Shown in pieces: positions 39,286 to 43,580 of a stretch of DNA of 43,580 nt. Position numbers and translations under genes: made by a program. Every line of letters begins with the position of its first letter. Position 1 is the first letter of the stretch. The notes under the pieces are model-generated. The model did not search any database, was not told the origin of the DNA, and was given only the letters and a program-made list of their open reading frames with translations. Source of the DNA: an uncultured Candidatus Melainabacteria bacterium (GTDB lineage: Bacteria; Cyanobacteriota; Vampirovibrionia; Gastranaerophilales; Gastranaerophilaceae); NCBI GenBank assembly GCA_934754515.1, contig CAKVIG010000013.1, positions 1 to 43,580 of the forward strand, written 5' to 3'.

Positions 39286-40314
39286 TTATCTTATAACTTT
39301 TTGAGATTTCGGATCTAAAATATCCCTAATTGCGTCACCCAAGAGATTAAAACAAAGAACCGCAATAAAAATCAACGCACCCGGAGTCAGAAGCCAAGGG
39401 CGGTAGAAAATATTTGTAAACTCTTGCGCTTCTTTTAGCATGTTACCCCAACTTGCGTCAGGCTGTTGGATACCAAGCCCTAAAAAGCTCAAGCCTGATT
39501 CTGCCAAAATGTAGGATGGCACACTTAGTGTCATTGCAATAATTACATAGCTTGTTGTTTGAGGCAGTATGTGTTTTAGAATAATTCTCCAATCAGAAGC
39601 ACCAAGAGTTTTTTCTGCTTGAACAAAATCTTCATTTTTAATAGATAAAACCATCCCTCTAACAACCCTAGCAAACCCTGACCACCCAATCAGTGCAAGA
39701 ATTACAACAATTAAAGCAAATCTTTGAACACTTGTCATACCGCTTGGTAAAATTGCAGCAAGAATTATCAAAAGATAGAAACTAGGTATTGCCATAATGG
39801 CTTCTGCAAACCTCATCATCAGAGTGTCAACAATTCCGCCGTAATACCCCGAAATACCGCCATAAATTAAACCAATCGGGAAAACGATAAGAAGGGATAA
39901 GAATCCGACAGTCATTGAAATTCGTCCGCCAAAAAGCAAGCGAGAAAAAACATCACGCCCGTTAATATCCGTTCCTAGAAGATATATTTGTCCGTCATCT
40001 TGCACGCCAAACAAATGTCCGTGAGTAAAAAGTTTCAAATAGTATTTGTGACTTCTGTCCTGCTTAAAAACCGTCTGCATTAAAGAAGGTTCATATTCTC
40101 GAATATAGTTATAGGTATAAGGACGAGAAAGTTTTCCGCATTCGTCAATAGTATAGATTTTAGATGGCGGCGCATAAGCCATCTCTCTATTAGAATACGT
40201 GTTAGAATATGGTGCGATAAAATCCGCAAAAAGAATTAATAAATACATAATTGCAAGAATTATAAAAGCTGTTTTTGCGAATTTGTCTTGAAAGATTTTT
40301 TTTATTATTTCCAT
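39286..40314 (-). CDS. peptide/nickel ABC transporter permease (OppC/DppC family)
   Basis: 342 residues with an N-terminal helix (FAKTAFIILAIMYLLILFAD), a large extracellular insert containing the family block YLLGTDINGRDVFSRLLFGGR, and then five helices. The inner-membrane EAA loop is VRGMVLSIKNEDFVQAEKTLGASDWRIILKHILPQ, where the ATPase would dock. It forms the membrane pore with the OppB-like protein. No ATPase gene follows; HU is convergent. An A/T-rich TATTAT lies 6 nt before the ATG but without a -35; the gene is probably read as part of the binding protein-oppB-oppC operon. Confidence 0.92.
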   Translation of the reverse strand: MEIIKKIFQDKFAKTAFIILAIMYLLILFADFIAPYSNTYSNREMAYAPPSKIYTIDECGKLSRPYTYNYIREYEPSLMQTVFKQDRSHKYYLKLFTHGHLFGVQDDGQIYLLGTDINGRDVFSRLLFGGRISMTVGFLSLLIVFPIGLIYGGISGYYGGIVDTLMMRFAEAIMAIPSFYLLIILAAILPSGMTSVQRFALIVVILALIGWSGFARVVRGMVLSIKNEDFVQAEKTLGASDWRIILKHILPQTTSYVIIAMTLSVPSYILAESGLSFLGLGIQQPDASWGNMLKEAQEFTNIFYRPWLLTPGALIFIAVLCFNLLGDAIRDILDPKSQKVIR

Positions 40315-40447
40315 AAATTTATAATACCCTCTCCCCTACCCCTCTCCCTAGAAGAGGGTGAAAAGTCGTTCAATTGATTGTATTTAGTCTACTGTCATTG
40401 TGAGCCTCGTAAGAGGCATGGCAAACAATATTGTAAGGACTAACCCT

Positions 40448-40520
40448 CACCCGAATTTCTAAGTTTCGCACAGCTCAACTTGAAATTCTACCCTCTCCCT
40501 AGGAGAGGGAGCTACCTGCT
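40448..40520. repeat. GC-rich intergenic repeat, copy 1, with flanking hairpin
   Basis: The 48 nt from CACCCGAATTTCTAAGTT to ACCCTC (40448-40495) recur at 41511-41558 with one mismatch. A hairpin CCCTCTCC-CTA-GGAGAGGG follows, and another similar one sits at 40326-40360. Between them lies TCATTGTGAGCCTC-type sequence. The repeat runs into the end of the oppB-like gene (40512). Confidence 0.7.
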
Positions 40521-41483
40521 CGCCCTGATTCTCGGATCTGCTATCATGAGCAGAATATCCGCTATCAAATTACCTAATATCAACATTATTGTCCCCATCA
40601 TCAATGATGCCATAACCAAATTAATATCCGATTTCATAACCGCTTCCAAAATCAAACGTCCAAGTCCCGGAAACTGAAAAACATATTCAGTAAGCGCAGC
40701 ACCGCTCAAAAGCCCTGCAAACTCAAAACCCAAAAGTGTTATCATAGGATTTATTGCATTTCTGAGAGCATGTTTAAAAATAACTTTACCTTCACTCAAA
40801 CCTTTAGCACGAGCAAATTTAACATAATCACTATCCAAGACTTCAAGCATATTTGCTCGCATTTGTCTTTGCAAACCTGATAAAGATATTGTAAACAATA
40901 CGATTACAGGCAAAACCAAGTGTTTAGATAAATCCATAACTTTTCCGCAAAAACTCATCTCGTTGAAGTCATAACTCGTCAAACCTCCAACAGGAAACCA
41001 CCCCGTCTTTACGGCAAAAATCAACATCAAAATAGCAAAAAAGAATGAAGGTATTGCCATTCCGATACTCGAAACTACTGTTAGAATTCTATCAAACGCA
41101 GTTTCTTTTTTTATTGCAGCCAAAACGCCAAGTGGAATTCCTACTATCCAAGTCATAAAGATTACAATACTCGTCAAAAGCAATGTGTTTGGAATTCTTT
41201 CTTTCAGTTTTGTAGAAACTTTTTCTCCTGCGGAAGTATAACCTAAATCACCTTGAACAAAAGATTTTGCCCAAGAAGCATATTGAATATAAATAGGTTT
41301 ATCAAGTTTCAGACGCTTCATTTCCTTATTTAAAGTTTCTTGAGAAATTGAAGGGTTTAGTCGAAGCTCTGCTAACGGATCAACAGGCGAAAGCCTGATT
41401 ATAAAAAAGCTTATTAAAGATACCAAAATTAAAAGCGGTATCACTTGCAGAATTCTTTTTAGTATGTATTTAAATAAATTCAT
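40512..41483 (-). CDS. peptide/nickel ABC transporter permease (OppB/DppB family)
   Basis: 323 residues: first helix ILQVIPLLILVSLISFFIIR, then the periplasmic loop with DKPIYIQYASWAKSFVQGDLG (family block), and five more helices. The cytoplasmic EAA loop is VLDSDYVKFARAKGLSEGKVIFKHALRNAINPMITLLG, with the invariant Gly. It pairs with the OppC-like permease. A ribosome binding site AAAGG lies 5 nt before the ATG. The last codons (NPRIRASR) overlap the GC-rich repeat. The gene follows the binding protein gene by about 97 nt. Confidence 0.93.
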   Translation of the reverse strand: MNLFKYILKRILQVIPLLILVSLISFFIIRLSPVDPLAELRLNPSISQETLNKEMKRLKLDKPIYIQYASWAKSFVQGDLGYTSAGEKVSTKLKERIPNTLLLTSIVIFMTWIVGIPLGVLAAIKKETAFDRILTVVSSIGMAIPSFFFAILMLIFAVKTGWFPVGGLTSYDFNEMSFCGKVMDLSKHLVLPVIVLFTISLSGLQRQMRANMLEVLDSDYVKFARAKGLSEGKVIFKHALRNAINPMITLLGFEFAGLLSGAALTEYVFQFPGLGRLILEAVMKSDINLVMASLMMGTIMLILGNLIADILLMIADPRIRASR

Positions 41484-41510
41484 TTTTACCTTTCAATATA
41501 TTTAAGCCCC

Positions 41511-41579
41511 CACCCGAATTTCTAAGTTTCGCAAAGCTCAACTTGAAATTCTACCCTCCCCCTATAAAGGGAGGGAACA
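41511..41579. repeat. GC-rich intergenic repeat, copy 2
   Basis: The 48-nt match to 40448-40495 is at 41511-41558. It is followed by a hairpin CCCTCCC and GGGAGGG (41554-41575) ending next to the binding protein stop. Same orientation as copy 1, and again between two genes of one operon. Confidence 0.72.
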
Positions 41580-43406
41580 TTAATCTATATAAACCTCATC
41601 CAAATTATAAATCAAACCACTTAAAGAAGTCGGAAAAATATTCTTAAACTTTTTCCTGATTGCAGTAATTCTAATTGGTGAATACAAATAAATTATTGGC
41701 TTTTGATTATAAATAATTGTCTGATACTTATCATACAAAGGCTTGCGCTCTTCATACGTAAGTTTCAGCGCGCCTTCTCTAAAAATTTCATCTAACTCTT
41801 TTTCCCAATCAAGTCTATCATCTATTGCATAGCCGTTAGGACGCTGATTAAACAAATGTAAGCTTCCATTTGAAGTCCAAACATTTTTACCGTCATGCGG
41901 TTCTAGCGGAGTTCCAGTAAGCCCCATTATTGCCATATCCCAGTCGTTTGTATTTGTCATTTTATTTACAAGAGAATTAAATTCTACAGGCTTAAAGTTC
42001 ACCTTCATTCCTAATTCTTCTAAATCTTGTTTAACCATAACACCCAAAGCTTCGCGCTCAAGGTTGCCTGCGTTTGTATATAAATCAAATTCGACTCGAT
42101 TATTTGAAGAATCGTACAATTTTCCATCTTTTTGCTTAAAACCTGCTTTTTCAAGACTCTTTATCGCAACCTTCAAGTCACACGGATGCCCTTTAATATA
42201 TTTATTTAAATAAATAGAATTTAAGCTCTCGGCTGTAAATAAAGGTTCTGCAACACCAGATGCAATATTTTGTACCATATTTTTTCTATCAACCGCCCAA
42301 TCAATTGCAGCTCTAAAATCCCTATTAGCAAACCATTTTTGTTTAATAGGGTTTACGTAAGGCTTGCCGTTTTTATCTTTTCGATTATTTAGATTAATTA
42401 CCAAAAACAAAGTTCCGGTGTCAGGTCCTAAATTATAAACTTTGTAATCTGATTTTGTTTCATTAAGTTTATATTGCGCAACATTCGCACCTCGAATTCC
42501 CAAAACATCAATTTCTTTAGCTTCAAATTTCAAAATTTCGTTATTTGAATCACCAACAATCATATAAACGACTTTATCAAGATAAGGTAATTTTTTATTA
42601 TCCAAATTGATTTTGTAATAATTCGGATTGCGTTCGAATACAACTCTTTGCGCCGCAGCATATTCTTTTAATCTGAATGCGCCACCTGATACAATAGTTT
42701 TAGGATTTGTATCAGGATTTAAAAAAGCATTAAATACAGACTCGCCTTTATCAGAATATGGTTTAAAATAATGTTTTGGCACGATAGGATAAGAAAGCTG
42801 TCTTAAAAATGGCGCAAAAGGCTTAGGTGTCGTAAACTTTACTGTATAATCATCAAGTTTTACAAGTTCAGGCAATTTACCATCAACTTTCATCGCATCC
42901 ATTGTGGAAGGATTACCAAACCCTTTAAACACAATTTCTTCGTAAGTATACACAACATCATCCGCAGTAATCGGCTTACCGTCAGACCATTTTATACCGT
43001 GTCTTAAATGAATTATGTAGTCTTGACCGTTTACTTCAAAGCTCTTAGCAAGCTGCGGCTGCACTTCTCCAGTTCTCGGATTTGTACCGACAAGCCCGTC
43101 ATACATCATCCCAGCCATTGATGAAGATGTAGCATCTTTTGTATTACAAGGATTAAAAGTTTTTGGACCCTCACCAATAGTTGAAAGCACGAGTCTGCCT
43201 CCAAATTTACCGACAGGAGCTTGAGATTGCAAGTAATCAACACCATTTATCGTAACGTTTTTTTCTTTAGCAGGATATTTTATTGGAGCCGACTCATTTT
43301 CCACCGTCTGTAATTCAACACACTCAGGTTTATCAGCTCTAATACAAGCTTTTATACAAATCCCCAATATCAAAATAATTATTAAAAAACTTAAAACTCG
43401 CTTCAT
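41580..43406 (-). CDS. extracytoplasmic peptide-binding protein (SBP family 5)
   Basis: 608 residues. The N-terminus has a hydrophobic stretch with two Cys (LSFLIIILILGICIKACI, residues 5-22) acting as a signal or anchor, but neither is a clear lipobox. The family-5 fold follows: LSTIGEGPKTFNPCN, the signature near residue 130 (WSDGKPITADDVVYTYE), FAPFLRQLSYPIVPKHYF, and WAVDRKNMVQNI near residue 390. It delivers peptides (or other ligands) to the OppB/C permeases. First gene of the operon, with TATTCT exactly 6 nt before the ATG and an extended TG, so the mRNA may lack a leader; no ribosome binding site is seen. Confidence 0.92.
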   Translation of the reverse strand: MKRVLSFLIIILILGICIKACIRADKPECVELQTVENESAPIKYPAKEKNVTINGVDYLQSQAPVGKFGGRLVLSTIGEGPKTFNPCNTKDATSSSMAGMMYDGLVGTNPRTGEVQPQLAKSFEVNGQDYIIHLRHGIKWSDGKPITADDVVYTYEEIVFKGFGNPSTMDAMKVDGKLPELVKLDDYTVKFTTPKPFAPFLRQLSYPIVPKHYFKPYSDKGESVFNAFLNPDTNPKTIVSGGAFRLKEYAAAQRVVFERNPNYYKINLDNKKLPYLDKVVYMIVGDSNNEILKFEAKEIDVLGIRGANVAQYKLNETKSDYKVYNLGPDTGTLFLVINLNNRKDKNGKPYVNPIKQKWFANRDFRAAIDWAVDRKNMVQNIASGVAEPLFTAESLNSIYLNKYIKGHPCDLKVAIKSLEKAGFKQKDGKLYDSSNNRVEFDLYTNAGNLEREALGVMVKQDLEELGMKVNFKPVEFNSLVNKMTNTNDWDMAIMGLTGTPLEPHDGKNVWTSNGSLHLFNQRPNGYAIDDRLDWEKELDEIFREGALKLTYEERKPLYDKYQTIIYNQKPIIYLYSPIRITAIRKKFKNIFPTSLSGLIYNLDEVYID

Positions 43407-43412
43407 AGAATA

Positions 43413-43421
43413 AGAATACCA
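43413..43421 (-). promoter_or_regulatory. extended -10 of the peptide-binding protein gene (leaderless type)
   Basis: TGG-TATTCT, then TATTCT again and ATG. There is no ribosome binding site and no good -35. The remaining 159 nt to the window edge are AT-rich with no gene recognised. Confidence 0.5.
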
Positions 43422-43580
43422 CGCATAAAAAGTTTTTTCTTAGTCCTGGCGGGTAGATTATTATGAAGAAATGTAACAATTTTCCAAAAACCATCTTCAA
43501 ATCCTAAAGTTTTAGCCCGAATGTGCCGTAAATCATGTAAAAAGGGACTAAAAGAAAAAAGGACGACAACGAATTATGGG

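Noticed and set aside
40315..40326. TATTAT 6 nt before the oppC-like ATG, like the leaderless set
   Set aside because: No -35, the preceding bases are the GC-rich repeat, and the gene is internal to an operon; possible but not counted.

Overview
The window is AT-rich bacterial chromosome with short intergenic gaps and no phage, insertion sequence or CRISPR array. The best lineage marker is the RNA polymerase locus. Its beta' subunit is split into rpoC1 and rpoC2, and rpoC2 carries a very large insertion in the trigger loop, as in Cyanobacteria. There is no photosynthesis gene. A low-GC genome with a FliW-CsrA pair, SpmA/SpmB and many lineage-specific coiled-coil proteins suggests a non-photosynthetic relative of Cyanobacteria (Vampirovibrionia/Melainabacteria, probably a gut Gastranaerophilales). 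That placement is inference.

Layout. 1-5.3 kb: tRNA-Lys, gpmI, a SNF2 helicase and a small ribbon-helix-helix regulator. 5.4-11.5 kb: a PurD-like ATP-grasp protein with altered metal ligands, then a TPR-fliW-csrA-TPR operon, a coiled-coil protein, the folate enzyme fthC, a 273-residue coiled-coil protein and a small exported protein. 11.5-15 kb: a WecG/TagA glycosyltransferase, half a transketolase, spmA/spmB, a zinc-ribbon protein and a candidate small RNA. 15-27.7 kb: dnaE converging on rpoB-rpoC1-rpoC2. 28-31 kb: an orphan DNA methyltransferase, a YggU protein, a duplicated small protein and an NhaC-like antiporter. 31-34 kb: a 148-residue coiled-coil protein and a 717-residue EF-hand protein. 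34-37 kb: a HEAT protein-queC-DUF366-SPOR operon. 37-43.6 kb: a 67-residue protein, Fe-alcohol dehydrogenase, HU, and a peptide ABC transporter (binding protein plus two permeases, no ATPase).

The most unusual signals are regulatory. (1) At least seven genes have a -10 hexamer that ends 6-7 bases before the start codon and no ribosome binding site. This points to frequent leaderless mRNAs. (2) Five loci carry the same promoter-like box (consensus TACTTTATATATAYRTAAG). They are the ribbon-helix-helix gene, two coiled-coil genes, the 67-residue gene and an orphan copy that drives a terminator-ended RNA of about 80 nt. (3) The EF-hand gene has an almost perfect sigma-28 promoter and two AAGGA sites in its leader. 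With fliW-csrA in the same window, this suggests a late-flagellar or type III export-like regulon. The EF-hand protein itself is built of repeated modules, one interrupted by a glycine-zipper hydrophobic segment.

Small intergenic inverted repeats (a TTAATGGTGC family, a GC-rich 48-bp family inside the transporter operon and an AAGTTGAATAG family) fill several gaps.
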